A stretch of 10,777 bases of DNA from Dysgonamonadaceae bacterium (GCA_031256015.1 JAIRRK010000220.1:1-10777); one strand, 5' to 3'. Numbered from the stretch's first letter, positions 1 to 7,981 are shown. A program made the numbers and translations. Notes: generated from the letters alone by a model not told the origin.

Positions 1-1
1 G

Positions 2-598
2 TATCAGATACGTCCGGCTTTTGGAGGCAATATTGTTGCAACCATTATCAATCCGGATAATCGACCTCAAATGGCAACTGTTCGCGAAGGTGTAATGAAA
101 AAAGAACTGTTGGATGCCGGTTACAAAGGAGAAACCGTCACTCATGATGCAAATCGATATGTTTCCGATGCCGATTTTGTTGTCACTGTAATCGAACGCC
201 ACATGGAAGCTTCGAAAGTAAATATCAAAGGTGCTCCCATCATTGTAGCCGGAGGATATGGTGTCGGTTCGAAAGAAGGATTTAATCTCATTTTCGAGTT
301 AGCCGGTACGATTGGAGCCGAAGTAGGTGCTTCGCGTGCGGCAGTCGACGCCGGATTTTGTGAACACGACCGGCAAATCGGTCAAACCGGCGTAACTGTT
401 CGTCCCAAGTTGTACATTGCCTGCGGTATTTCCGGTCAAATTCAGCACATTGCCGGCATGCAAGAAGCATCCATAATCATTGCCATCAATAACGATCCGA
501 ACGCTCCAATCAATGCCATCGCCGATTATGTGATAACAGGAGACGTGGAGAAAGTGATTCCGAAAATGATTAAATACTATAAAAAGAACAGTAAATAA
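2..598 (+). CDS. etfA: Electron transfer flavoprotein alpha subunit, 3' part (5' end outside window)
   Basis: EtfA forms a heterodimer with EtfB and carries electrons, through FAD, to or from acyl-CoA dehydrogenases in the cytoplasm. The reading frame is open from base 2, and the residues before the ATG at 71 (RPAFGGNIVATI, then NRPQMATVR) already match the conserved EtfA core, so that ATG is internal and the true start lies upstream of the window. The visible 198 codons hold the C-terminal FAD-binding domain: GGYGVGSKEGF, GASRAAVDAG, GQTGVTVRP, GISGQIQHIAGMQ, AINNDPNAPI and IADYVITGD. In the family these segments carry the Arg, Gln-Thr, Gln-His and Asn residues that contact FAD, and all are present. 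The domain ends normally at TAA. The next gene starts 9 bases downstream, and an acyl-CoA dehydrogenase follows, which fits the role. Whether this Etf is of the simple or the electron-bifurcating type cannot be decided without EtfB. Confidence 0.96.
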   Translation, partial: YQIRPAFGGNIVATIINPDNRPQMATVREGVMKKELLDAGYKGETVTHDANRYVSDADFVVTVIERHMEASKVNIKGAPIIVAGGYGVGSKEGFNLIFELAGTIGAEVGASRAAVDAGFCEHDRQIGQTGVTVRPKLYIACGISGQIQHIAGMQEASIIIAINNDPNAPINAIADYVITGDVEKVIPKMIKYYKKNSK

Positions 599-607
599 CT
601 GAAATGA

Positions 608-1117
608 ATGAAAATCAACTATAATCTAAGAATTGAAGACTGGGTCAATTTTCAGGAATATTTCCGAAAGAAAAAAACACCTCTTTATGGTTGTATGGTT
701 CCTCTTTTAACAATCTTATTTATTTGTAACGTTGTTTTGGGGATTCACATGAATTTCTTTTATAGAGGCGACAGTCAATACAATTGGGTGTTGTTTGTTT
801 GTATAGTTTTATTGGCTTATCTTTTATTTATGCAATCGCAGACAAGAAAACGTTTGATGAAAGCAGGAAACGAATTGAAAGAAGAGAATCCGGATGTTTT
901 CGGTGAATCATCAATCGAATTTTTTGAAGAAGGCTTTGAAATTCAAACAAAGAAGCATAAGAAATTTCTGAAGTGGATGGAGATAGAAAATTATGATCAA
1001 ACAAAAGATTATGTTTATTTCTTTTCCAAAACCGGTTATGCTTATATTCTCCCCAAACAATATGTTGACGACTTTCCTCGATTAGAGTTGATTTTGAATA
1101 AACTTAATAAAAAATAA
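608..1117 (+). CDS. Small two-helix membrane protein with YcxB-like C-terminal domain
   Basis: A 169-residue protein of unknown function. An N-terminal cytosolic stretch (about 1-28) is followed by two hydrophobic segments, about 29-46 and 60-75, joined by a short polar loop, and then by a charged soluble tail. The tail (about 100-165) has the layout of the YcxB-like domain: an FFEEGFEI strand, a Lys-rich turn, a KWMEIENY strand containing the typical Trp, a YVYFF strand and an aromatic/YILPK strand, ending in a helix. Such domains are found in small bacterial membrane proteins with no established activity. The ATG at 608 was chosen over the out-of-frame ATG at 604; no Shine-Dalgarno is visible, as is usual in Bacteroidetes. 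It sits 9 bases after etfA and 10 bases before the acyl-CoA dehydrogenase, so it is probably co-transcribed with them. The family assignment rests on pattern recognition only; a link to Etf function is a guess from position. Confidence 0.8.
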   Translation: MKINYNLRIEDWVNFQEYFRKKKTPLYGCMVPLLTILFICNVVLGIHMNFFYRGDSQYNWVLFVCIVLLAYLLFMQSQTRKRLMKAGNELKEENPDVFGESSIEFFEEGFEIQTKKHKKFLKWMEIENYDQTKDYVYFFSKTGYAYILPKQYVDDFPRLELILNKLNKK

Positions 1118-1127
1118 AATTTAAATA

Positions 1128-2837
1128 ATGGCTAATTTTTATTTAGACAATCCGTCGTTAAAACATCATCTGAACCATCCGTTGATGAAAAGGATTGCAG
1201 AACTAAAAGAACGAAATTATACAGACAGTCAAAAATTCGATTACGCTCCCGTCGATTTCGAGGATGCAATGGACAGTTATGAAAAGGTGATGGAAATTGC
1301 CGGCGAAGTATGTGGCGAAATCATAGCACCGAACGCTGAAGGAGTTGATGCTCAAGGTCCGAGAGTCGAAAACAATCGTGTGGTTTATGCCGCCGGAACG
1401 AAAGAAAACCTGAATGTAACAACTCAGGCCGGCTTAATGGGCCTTTCCATGCCTCGTCGGTATAACGGATTAAATTTCCCTATGGTCACATTTATTATGG
1501 CTTCGGAATTGACTTCCCGCGCTGATGCCGGATTCGGTAACCTTTGGGCTTTACAGGACTGTGCGGAAACATTATACGAATTCGGAAACGAAGAACAACG
1601 TCAAGCGTTTATTCCCCGAGTTTGTGCAGGAGCCACCATGTCGATGGATTTGACCGAACCGGATGCCGGCTCGGACTTACAATCGGTTATGTTGAAAGCC
1701 ACATACGATGAACAGGAAGATTGCTGGAGATTGAACGGAGTGAAACGCTTCATCACAAACGGAGATTCCGATATTCACTTGGTATTGGCTCGTTCGGAAG
1801 AAGGGACAAAGGATGGACGCGGACTTTCGATGTTCATTTACGACAAAAGAGACGGAGGAGTGGATGTTCGTCGCATTGAAAACAAAATGGGAATCAAAGG
1901 TTCTCCAACTTGTGAATTAACCTACAAAAATGCGAAAGCTCAACTTTGCGGACAACGTAAACTGGGATTGATTCGCTATGTTATGTCTCTAATGAATGGA
2001 GCCCGTTTGGGTATCATGGCACAAGCTACCGGAATATCCGAAGCCGCTTACAGAGAAGCTTTGTCTTACGCCCAAGAAAGAAAGCAATTCGGAAAAGCCA
2101 TTATTGAGTTTCCGGCCGTTTACGAAATGATAGCCAATATCAAAGCAAAATTAGATGCTTCACGGACTATTTTATACGAAACTTCTCGTTTTGTTGACAT
2201 CTACAAAACATTGGAAGATATAGAGAAAGAACGAAAACTGGAACCGGAAGAAAAAGCGGAATTGAAGAAATACAAAAAACTGGCTGATGCTTTCACTCCG
2301 CTCGGAAAAGCCATGAATACCGAATATGCAAACCAAAATACGTATGATTGTATTCAGATTCATGGAGGATCCGGATTTATGAAAGATTATGCTTGTGAAC
2401 GTTTGTATCGTGACGCTCGTATTACAAATATCTACGAAGGAACCACTCAATTACAAGTAGTTGCGGCTATTCGTCACGTATTGACGGGAACTTATATCGC
2501 TCAAATAAAAGAATATCAGGAAGCGCAATTGAATCCGGAATTGGAAAGTCTGAAATCCGTATTAATCAAAATGACGGAAGTATATGAGCGATTAGTTTCT
2601 CAAGTTGCCGATACAAAAGACAATGATTATATCGACTTTCAAGCTCGCCGATTAGTGGAATGTGCCGGTCATATTATTTTAGGCTATCTTTTATTATCCG
2701 ATACCAATCGCAATCCGGAGGAATTCAGAACTTCAGTTGAAGTTTATATTAACTACGGAAAAGCGGAAGTAAATAAAATAGCCGATTTTATTGATAATTT
2801 CTGTATCGACAGTTTAGGCTTTTATAAGCAAGTATAA
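1128..2837 (+). CDS. Acyl-CoA dehydrogenase, long form with C-terminal extension
   Basis: A FAD enzyme that interconverts an acyl-CoA and its trans-2-enoyl-CoA, exchanging electrons with Etf. The N-terminal helical domain is followed by the middle beta-domain with MDLTEPDAGSD at 173-183 and RFITNGDSD shortly after, both flavin/substrate contacts. The C-terminal helical domain contains YAQERKQFGKAI, IHGGSGFMKDYACERLYRDARI and IYEGTTQLQ; Glu437 in that last motif aligns with the catalytic base of short- and medium-chain acyl-CoA dehydrogenases. At 569 residues it is much longer than the usual 380-400. The extra length comes from a charged insert (about 362-390, rich in Glu and Lys) and a helical C-terminal extension (about 465-569), as in the long DmdC-like and Bacteroidales enzymes. 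Substrate is not readable from sequence; a short-chain (butyryl-CoA-type) role is a reasonable inference in an anaerobic Bacteroidales beside etfA. It is the last gene of its operon and is followed 24 bases later by a terminator. Confidence 0.95.
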   Translation: MANFYLDNPSLKHHLNHPLMKRIAELKERNYTDSQKFDYAPVDFEDAMDSYEKVMEIAGEVCGEIIAPNAEGVDAQGPRVENNRVVYAAGTKENLNVTTQAGLMGLSMPRRYNGLNFPMVTFIMASELTSRADAGFGNLWALQDCAETLYEFGNEEQRQAFIPRVCAGATMSMDLTEPDAGSDLQSVMLKATYDEQEDCWRLNGVKRFITNGDSDIHLVLARSEEGTKDGRGLSMFIYDKRDGGVDVRRIENKMGIKGSPTCELTYKNAKAQLCGQRKLGLIRYVMSLMNGARLGIMAQATGISEAAYREALSYAQERKQFGKAIIEFPAVYEMIANIKAKLDASRTILYETSRFVDIYKTLEDIEKERKLEPEEKAELKKYKKLADAFTPLGKAMNTEYANQNTYDCIQIHGGSGFMKDYACERLYRDARITNIYEGTTQLQVVAAIRHVLTGTYIAQIKEYQEAQLNPELESLKSVLIKMTEVYERLVSQVADTKDNDYIDFQARRLVECAGHIILGYLLLSDTNRNPEEFRTSVEVYINYGKAEVNKIADFIDNFCIDSLGFYKQV

Positions 2838-2861
2838 ATAAACTCTTGATAGAATAATTAT

Positions 2862-2896
2862 AAGTCCTCGGAAAAAGTCTTCCGAGGACTTTTTTT
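2862..2896 (+). terminator. Strong intrinsic terminator of the etfA-acyl-CoA dehydrogenase operon
   Basis: A perfect 12-bp stem (2862-2873 paired with 2880-2891, arm AAGTCCTCGGAA) closes a 6-base loop and runs into a tract of seven T residues (2890-2896). It lies 24 bases after the stop codon of the acyl-CoA dehydrogenase and points in the same direction, so it ends that transcript and isolates it from glnS. The side facing the other direction has only a weak complementary T/A run, so it is mainly one-way; no gene converges on it anyway. Confidence 0.93.
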
Positions 2897-3010
2897 GTCA
2901 GAATGTGTAAATGTGCCGGTGGGAGATTAAGTGTTACGAATTAATGAAAACATTTAACAAAATACATTTATCGGTTTATTGATATAAGATAGTAATATAA
3001 ATTATTTTAT

Positions 3011-3018
3011 TACTTTTG
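3011..3018 (+). promoter_or_regulatory. Probable -7 promoter element for the glnS operon
   Basis: TACTTTTG is an exact match to the Bacteroidetes primary sigma factor -7 consensus TAnnTTTG. It lies 17 bases upstream of the glnS ATG, in the AT-rich part of the only sizeable intergenic gap and after a terminator, which is where a promoter is needed. Transcription would start some 5-8 bases later, leaving a very short leader. No good -33 TTTG/TTG lies at the expected spacing of about 19-21 bases (that stretch reads AT-rich, with the nearest TTG ending at 2981), so the call rests on the -7 element and position. Confidence 0.55.
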
Positions 3019-3035
3019 TACCCTAAATAATAGGT

Positions 3036-4748
3036 ATGTCTGTAGAAAATAGATCAATCGAAGAGAATAAAAAAAGTCTCAATTTCATAGAGGCGATAGT
3101 GGAGGATGATTTGTCCGAAAATCGAAACGACAGAAAAATACAAACACGTTTTCCTCCCGAACCTAACGGCTACTTACACATAGGCCATGCTAAAGCCATT
3201 TGTATGGATTTTGGTCTTGCCAAAAAATACGGAGGAACCTGCAATCTTCGGTTCGACGATACCAACCCCACAAAAGAAGATGTTGAATATGTTGATTCCA
3301 TTATGGAAGATATTCGTTGGCTGGGATATGATTGGAACAATGTTTATTATGCTTCCGATTATTTCCGGCAACTTTGGGATTTCGCCGTATTGTTGATCAA
3401 AGCGGGAAAAGCTTATATCGATGAACAATCCGCCGAAGAGATTGCTCAACAAAAAGGAACTCCTACTCAAGCAGGAACAGATTCTCCATTTAGAAACCGG
3501 CCTGTTGAAGAAAGTCTGGATTTATTTCAAAAAATGAATCGAGGCGAATTGGAGGAAGGAACTGCCGTTTTAAGAGCTAAAATAGACATGACTTCGTCGA
3601 ACATGCATTTTCGCGACCCTATTATTTACCGGATTATAAAACATCCGCATCATCGTACCGGAACTGCGTGGAAAGCTTATCCCATGTACGATTTTGCTCA
3701 TGGTCAAAGCGATTATTTTGAAGGAGTAACACATTCGCTTTGCACATTGGAATTTGTTCCTCATCGACCGTTATACGATTTTTTCATCGATGAATTAAAA
3801 TGTCTGACTTCCGACAACAGCGATTATCGGCCGCATCAATATGAGTTTAATCGTTTGAATTTAACTTATACGGTGATGAGTAAACGAAAACTGCTTCAAT
3901 TGGTCTCCGAAAATCTTGTTAATGGATGGGATGATCCTCGTATGCCTACCATATCGGGATTAAGAAGAAGAGGATACACTCCGCAATCCATTCATAATTT
4001 CATTGACAAAATAGGTTATACCAAGTTCGAAGCTTTAAACGACATCGCTTTGCTTGAACATGCTGTTCGCGAAGATTTGAATATGAAAGCCAAACGAGTT
4101 TCTGCGGTTATCGACCCGGTTAAACTGATTATTACAAACTATCCCGAAGAACAAGTGGAAATGATGGAAGCTGTTAATAATCCGGAAAATGAAATGATGG
4201 GAACTCATCAAATTGCTTTCACTCGGGAATTGTATATCGAAAAAGATGACTTTATGGAGGATGCCCCGAATAAATTTTTCCGGTTGGCTCCCGACAGAGA
4301 AGTCCGGTTGAAAAATGCTTACATCATTAAATGCACCAGATTCAAAAAAGATACAGCCGGAAATGTTGTGGAAATATATGCCGAATACGATCCGCAAACA
4401 AAAAGCGGAATGCCTGAGAGTAATCGGAAAGTAAAAGGAACGTTACATTGGGTTTCAGCGAAGCATAGTCTTCCGGCCGAAATTCGATTATATGATCGTC
4501 TTTTCAGTGTGGAAAACCCGGGAGATGAGAAAGAAAAAGATTTCCGCGAATTATTGAATCCCGATTCACTTATTATAAAAGCAAGTGCACAAGTGGAAAA
4601 AGAATTAGTTCATGCTAAACCGTTGGAAAATTTTCAATTTCAACGCATAGGCTATTTCAATCTGGATCCCGATTCCGTCACCGACCGTTTGATTTTCAAC
4701 AGAACGGTTTCGTTAAAAGATTCTTGGAGCAAAATAAAAAACAAATAA
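3036..4748 (+). CDS. glnS: Glutaminyl-tRNA synthetase
   Basis: Cytoplasmic class I aminoacyl-tRNA synthetase that charges tRNA-Gln with glutamine. The Rossmann catalytic domain begins near residue 35 with RFPPEPNGYLHIGHAKAI, the HIGH motif being at residues 48-51. The ATP-site KMSKS-type loop is VMSKRKL, with MSKRK at 281-285, as is typical for GlnRS. CNLRFDDTNP, the RTGTAWKAYPMYDFAHG stretch and EFNRLNLTYTVMSKR separate it from bacterial glutamyl-tRNA synthetases. Beta-barrel anticodon-binding domains fill roughly 345-550. The length, 570 residues, is close to E. coli GlnRS (about 554), and the frame is intact. The ATG at 3036 is the natural start: the N-terminal FIEAIVEDDL segment of GlnRS comes 16 residues later. 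It is the first gene after the terminator and probable promoter, and its stop is separated by one base from the next start. A GlnRS implies direct Gln-tRNA charging rather than total reliance on the transamidation route. Confidence 0.98.
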   Translation: MSVENRSIEENKKSLNFIEAIVEDDLSENRNDRKIQTRFPPEPNGYLHIGHAKAICMDFGLAKKYGGTCNLRFDDTNPTKEDVEYVDSIMEDIRWLGYDWNNVYYASDYFRQLWDFAVLLIKAGKAYIDEQSAEEIAQQKGTPTQAGTDSPFRNRPVEESLDLFQKMNRGELEEGTAVLRAKIDMTSSNMHFRDPIIYRIIKHPHHRTGTAWKAYPMYDFAHGQSDYFEGVTHSLCTLEFVPHRPLYDFFIDELKCLTSDNSDYRPHQYEFNRLNLTYTVMSKRKLLQLVSENLVNGWDDPRMPTISGLRRRGYTPQSIHNFIDKIGYTKFEALNDIALLEHAVREDLNMKAKRVSAVIDPVKLIITNYPEEQVEMMEAVNNPENEMMGTHQIAFTRELYIEKDDFMEDAPNKFFRLAPDREVRLKNAYIIKCTRFKKDTAGNVVEIYAEYDPQTKSGMPESNRKVKGTLHWVSAKHSLPAEIRLYDRLFSVENPGDEKEKDFRELLNPDSLIIKASAQVEKELVHAKPLENFQFQRIGYFNLDPDSVTDRLIFNRTVSLKDSWSKIKNK

Positions 4749-4749
4749 A

Positions 4750-5883
4750 ATGTTTGAATACGACGATCTCAGCGATTGGAACGATTATTTTGGAGGTGAA
4801 GAAGAAGAAAATTTAGACTATTATCCTGATTTTTTTCACGAATGGAATGAAGCCTTAAATAAAGGTTTGAGTCCTCGTTTTGCAGGGACCGATGAAATTT
4901 GTGAAATACTGGATATTTATTTGCGTAGAAGTAAGGTAACAGAGTTTCGGAAGACAATCGATAGGGCATTAAAATTTCATCCGGATAGCAATAAACTAAT
5001 CAGTGGCATTATGTTTCTTCTGAATGATTTTAAACGATGGAATGAGTTATTCTCTCTTTTGGAAAAATATAAAGATATATCAAATAACGTTGAAAAAGAG
5101 GGATATCGTTTAACCGCACTTCTCCATCTCGGTATGGAAGAAGATGCTTTTTCCCTGTTCCGCCAATTGAAAAAAAAATACAGACACGACAAAGAAAACC
5201 TTTTTATCATTTACCGGGTAATGGGTGAAGCATTGAATGAAAACGATCTTTTTAATGCATCGACGAAAGTGATAGAAGAAGCAATGTTGATTTTTAAGCC
5301 GTCGAAACAACTTTATTGGATACTTTTATATGCTTACTCTTCTTTAGGAATGAAAGAAAAAACAGAAGAGATTGCCGAACTCGTTGAAAGATTATCTCCT
5401 TTAAGTAAAGAGACTTGGTATGAAATCGGAACTCATTATATAGAAATTGATGATAAAGAAAGAGCAATCGAAGCGTTTGAGTTTTCAAAATCGCTCGGCA
5501 ATGTAAACCCCGAATTGTTTTCCGATCTTATCTACGCGTATAAAGACAACAATAACTTATTGAAGGCTTTTGAAACAACCAAAGACTACTTGTTATTACG
5601 TTCCGATCAGCATCTTGTTTATATAATGGCTGTTGATTTGGCTTCCGAACTGCAACTTTGGGACGAATCTTTAGACTTGTTGGCTAAAGCAATAAAAATA
5701 AGACCCCAAATGGAAGCGTTGTATTTATTTAAAAGCGATATATTGATTAGACTCAATGAATACAAAAAAGCGATGTTAACTATTCAGGAGGGAATAGGCA
5801 ATACAAAAGATGAAGACGGAGATTTAAAAAGAGAACTTAAAAAATTACAGGACGAACATCCTGATTTATTGACGAATATTTAG
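4750..5883 (+). CDS. Tetratricopeptide-repeat (TPR) protein
   Basis: A 377-residue, probably cytoplasmic helical-repeat protein; no signal peptide or membrane segment is visible. The N-terminus is strikingly acidic and aromatic (residues 2-30, including GGEEEENLDYY). The rest is built of paired helices with TPR-like spacing. The clearest units lie at about 222-255 (WYEIGTHYIEIDDKERAIEAF), 256-290 (LFSDLIYAYKDNNNLLKAF), 291-322 (LASELQLWDESLDLLAKAI) and 323-355 (LYLFKSDILIRLNEYKKAM); weaker ones occur upstream from about residue 80. TPR proteins are protein-binding scaffolds and carry no catalytic residues, so function cannot be assigned. Its ATG lies one base after the glnS stop, giving almost certain translational coupling, and it is followed 20 bases later by the ferredoxin gene. 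It could serve as an assembly or regulatory factor for either neighbour, but that is only inference from position. Confidence 0.9.
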   Translation: MFEYDDLSDWNDYFGGEEEENLDYYPDFFHEWNEALNKGLSPRFAGTDEICEILDIYLRRSKVTEFRKTIDRALKFHPDSNKLISGIMFLLNDFKRWNELFSLLEKYKDISNNVEKEGYRLTALLHLGMEEDAFSLFRQLKKKYRHDKENLFIIYRVMGEALNENDLFNASTKVIEEAMLIFKPSKQLYWILLYAYSSLGMKEKTEEIAELVERLSPLSKETWYEIGTHYIEIDDKERAIEAFEFSKSLGNVNPELFSDLIYAYKDNNNLLKAFETTKDYLLLRSDQHLVYIMAVDLASELQLWDESLDLLAKAIKIRPQMEALYLFKSDILIRLNEYKKAMLTIQEGIGNTKDEDGDLKRELKKLQDEHPDLLTNI

Positions 5884-5903
5884 AGTAAGATTATAGAAAA
5901 AGT

Positions 5904-6128
5904 ATGGCGAAAATAAAAGGAGCTGTTGTAATAGATAAAGACAGATGCAAAGGCTGTGATCTTTGTGTAGTGGCTTGTCCTGCCGACGTTCTTATCTTAG
6001 GACAAGAAGTAAACGGGAAAGGTTACAATTATGCCCAAGTGGCAAATTCCGATGAATGTATCGGATGCGCAAATTGCGGTTATGTATGTCCCGATGGTTG
6101 TATCACTGTATATAAGGTAAAATTATAA
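5904..6128 (+). CDS. 2-oxoacid:ferredoxin oxidoreductase delta subunit, 2[4Fe-4S] ferredoxin
   Basis: A 74-residue ferredoxin that passes electrons from the catalytic beta subunit to soluble ferredoxin. Two complete CxxCxxCxxxCP cluster motifs are present: Cys15, 18, 21, 25 followed by Pro26, and Cys52, 55, 58, 62 followed by Pro63, so it should hold two [4Fe-4S] clusters; an extra Cys66 follows. The segment between the motifs is about 26 residues with a GKGYNYAQV strand, as in KorD/VorD-type delta subunits. It starts the four-gene oxidoreductase set and its stop is one base from the alpha-subunit start. The stand-alone delta with separate alpha, beta and gamma genes is the four-subunit form of this enzyme family (symbols korD or vorD would fit; the substrate is not known, so none is given). 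Confidence 0.93.
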   Translation: MAKIKGAVVIDKDRCKGCDLCVVACPADVLILGQEVNGKGYNYAQVANSDECIGCANCGYVCPDGCITVYKVKL

Positions 6129-6129
6129 C

Positions 6130-7212
6130 ATGGCAGAAGAAGTTAAATTAATGAAAGGCAACGAAGCAATTGCTCATGCTGCTATTCGTTACGGAGTGGA
6201 TGGATATTTCGGTTATCCGATAACTCCTCAGTCGGAAATAATGGAAACCCTAATGGACGAAAAACCTTGGGAAACCACAGGAATGGTCGTTCTTCAGGCA
6301 GAAAGTGAAGTGGCTGCAATCAATATGGTTTATGGTGGTGCTGCTTGTGGAAAAAGAGTAATGACCTCTTCATCCAGTCCGGGAATAAGTCTTAAATTGG
6401 AAGGCATTTCCTACATGGCCGGTGCCGAGCTTCCCGGATTAATTATCAATGTCATGCGGGGAGGTCCCGGTTTGGGAACCATTCAACCCAGTCAGGCCGA
6501 TTATTTCCAAACCGTTAAAGGAGGCGGACATGGCGATTATCGTTTGATTACTTTAGCTCCGGCATCAGTGCAAGAAATGGCCGATCACGTCGCTCTCGGA
6601 TTTGATTTATCTTTCAAATACAATAATCCGGCTATGATTTTAGCCGACGGAGTTATTGGACAAATGATGGAAAAAGTGATTCTTCCCGAACAAAAAACTC
6701 GCCGTACAGAAGAAGAAATACGAAAGGCTCAACCATGGGCCGCATTGGGAAAATCGGCAGATAGAGAAAGAAATGTAGTGACTTCTTTGGAATTGGATTC
6801 GGCAGCAATGGAACAAAACAATCTTCGTTTCCAGAAAAAATACAAAACCATTGAAGAAAATGAAGTTTTGTACGAAGAACTACTTTGTGACGATGCAGAC
6901 TATCTGATAGTTGCTTTCGGATCTGCATCCCGAATCAGTCAAAAAGCAATCCAAATGGCTCGGAACGAAGGAATAAAAGTCGGTTTATTTCGTCCGATTA
7001 CCTTATGGCCTTATCCTGCAAAAGCATTAAATGCTTACAAAGAAAAAGTAAAAGGAATTTTGACGGTGGAATTAAATGCCGGACAAATGATTGAAGATGT
7101 AAAATTGGCTGTGGAATGTAAAACTCAAGTCGAACATTACGGTCGTTTGGGAGGAATTGTTCCCACGCCTCAAGATGTTTTAAGTGCTTTAAAAGAAAAA
7201 CTGATCAAATAA
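6130..7212 (+). CDS. 2-oxoacid:ferredoxin oxidoreductase alpha subunit (VorB/KorA type)
   Basis: Alpha subunit of the thiamine-diphosphate enzyme that converts a 2-oxoacid and CoA into acyl-CoA, CO2 and reduced ferredoxin. The family hallmark YPITPQSE is at 29-36, where Thr32 corresponds to the residue that contacts the 2-oxoacid carboxylate in this superfamily. Further conserved segments are LQAESEVAAINMVYGGAACG, MTSSSSPGISLKLEGISYMAG, MRGGPGLGTIQPSQADY and GGHGDYRLITLAP, then a C-terminal domain with VAFGSASRISQKA, GLFRPITLWPYP and VELNAGQM. At 360 residues it is close to archaeal VorB and to the proteins commonly annotated VorB in Bacteroides. Its stop is directly followed, with no gap, by the beta-subunit ATG. 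Substrate specificity (branched-chain 2-oxoacids, 2-oxoglutarate or others) is not decided by these motifs. Confidence 0.94.
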   Translation: MAEEVKLMKGNEAIAHAAIRYGVDGYFGYPITPQSEIMETLMDEKPWETTGMVVLQAESEVAAINMVYGGAACGKRVMTSSSSPGISLKLEGISYMAGAELPGLIINVMRGGPGLGTIQPSQADYFQTVKGGGHGDYRLITLAPASVQEMADHVALGFDLSFKYNNPAMILADGVIGQMMEKVILPEQKTRRTEEEIRKAQPWAALGKSADRERNVVTSLELDSAAMEQNNLRFQKKYKTIEENEVLYEELLCDDADYLIVAFGSASRISQKAIQMARNEGIKVGLFRPITLWPYPAKALNAYKEKVKGILTVELNAGQMIEDVKLAVECKTQVEHYGRLGGIVPTPQDVLSALKEKLIK

Positions 7213-7974
7213 ATGGATACTTTAGAAATAATAAAACCCGAAAATAAAGTTTACGGTAAACCTCGTTTAATGAACGATAACCCGATGCATTATTGCCCCG
7301 GATGCAGTCATGGCGTTGTACATAAATTAATCGCCGAAGTAGTTGACGACATGGGAATGGCCGAAAAAACAATCGGAATTGCACCTGTGGGTTGTGCCGT
7401 TTTCGCGTATAATTATATCGATATCGATTGGATAGAGGCAGCTCATGGAAGAGCTCCGGCCGTGGCAACGGCTGCGAAAAGACTAAATCCGGATAAAATG
7501 GTTTTTTCGTATCAAGGCGATGGCGATTTGGCTGCAATCGGAACAGCGGAAACCATTCATGCTTGCAACAGAGGAGAAAATATCGTTATCGTTTTTATTA
7601 ATAATGCAATCTACGGAATGACAGGCGGACAAATGGCTCCGACAACTTTACTTGGAATGAAAACGTCCACTTGCCCGTATGGTCGCAACGAACATTTGAA
7701 CGGATATCCTCTTAAAATTTCCGATTTGCTGGTACAACTTGAAGGAACTTGTTTGGTTACTCGTGAAACGGTTCACACGGCGGCGGCCATCAAAAAAGCG
7801 AAAAAAATGCTCCGCAAAGGATTTGAAAACTCAATGAACGGAAAAGGAACCTCTGTTATTGAATTTGTTTCTACCTGTGCTTCGGGATGGAAAATGACTC
7901 CCGATCAATCAAACAAATGGATGATGGAAAATATGGTGCCGATGTACCCGTTAGGAATACTAAAAGACAAATAA
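7213..7974 (+). CDS. 2-oxoacid:ferredoxin oxidoreductase beta subunit, thiamine-diphosphate binding
   Basis: Catalytic subunit that binds thiamine diphosphate and the [4Fe-4S] cluster nearest to it. The TPP signature GDGD at 102-105 is followed after 25 residues by NN at 130-131, the normal GDG-x(24-27)-NN spacing. The cluster ligands expected for this family are all present: Cys28 and Cys31 in YCPGCSHG, Cys61 in PVGCAVF, and Cys222 in STCASGWK. HGRAPAVATAAKRLNP, YGMTGGQMAPTT and GMKTSTCPYGR complete the fold. Length 253 residues is slightly shorter than many KorB proteins (about 270-300) but nothing essential is missing. The ATG abuts the alpha-subunit stop (zero-base gap), so translational coupling is likely, and the gamma subunit follows 7 bases downstream. 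Confidence 0.95.
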   Translation: MDTLEIIKPENKVYGKPRLMNDNPMHYCPGCSHGVVHKLIAEVVDDMGMAEKTIGIAPVGCAVFAYNYIDIDWIEAAHGRAPAVATAAKRLNPDKMVFSYQGDGDLAAIGTAETIHACNRGENIVIVFINNAIYGMTGGQMAPTTLLGMKTSTCPYGRNEHLNGYPLKISDLLVQLEGTCLVTRETVHTAAAIKKAKKMLRKGFENSMNGKGTSVIEFVSTCASGWKMTPDQSNKWMMENMVPMYPLGILKDK

Positions 7975-7981
7975 TTTAATT

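Noticed and set aside
71..598. ATG at 71 as the start of etfA
   Set aside because: Conserved EtfA residues (RPAFGGNIVATI) are encoded in frame before it, so the gene begins upstream of the window.
2943..2954. Short inverted repeat AATG-AAAA-CATT between the terminator and glnS
   Set aside because: The arms are only 4 bp in AT-rich DNA, which is expected by chance; no basis for an operator.
2977..2981. TTATTG as a -33 box for the glnS promoter
   Set aside because: It ends 29 bases upstream of the -7 element, well beyond the usual spacing, so it was not annotated.
3174..4397. Open frames on the minus strand within glnS (also seen within the dehydrogenase, TPR and porin genes)
   Set aside because: They overlap well-supported coding genes entirely, show no recognisable domains and read as low-complexity Phe/Ile/Ser-rich shadows.
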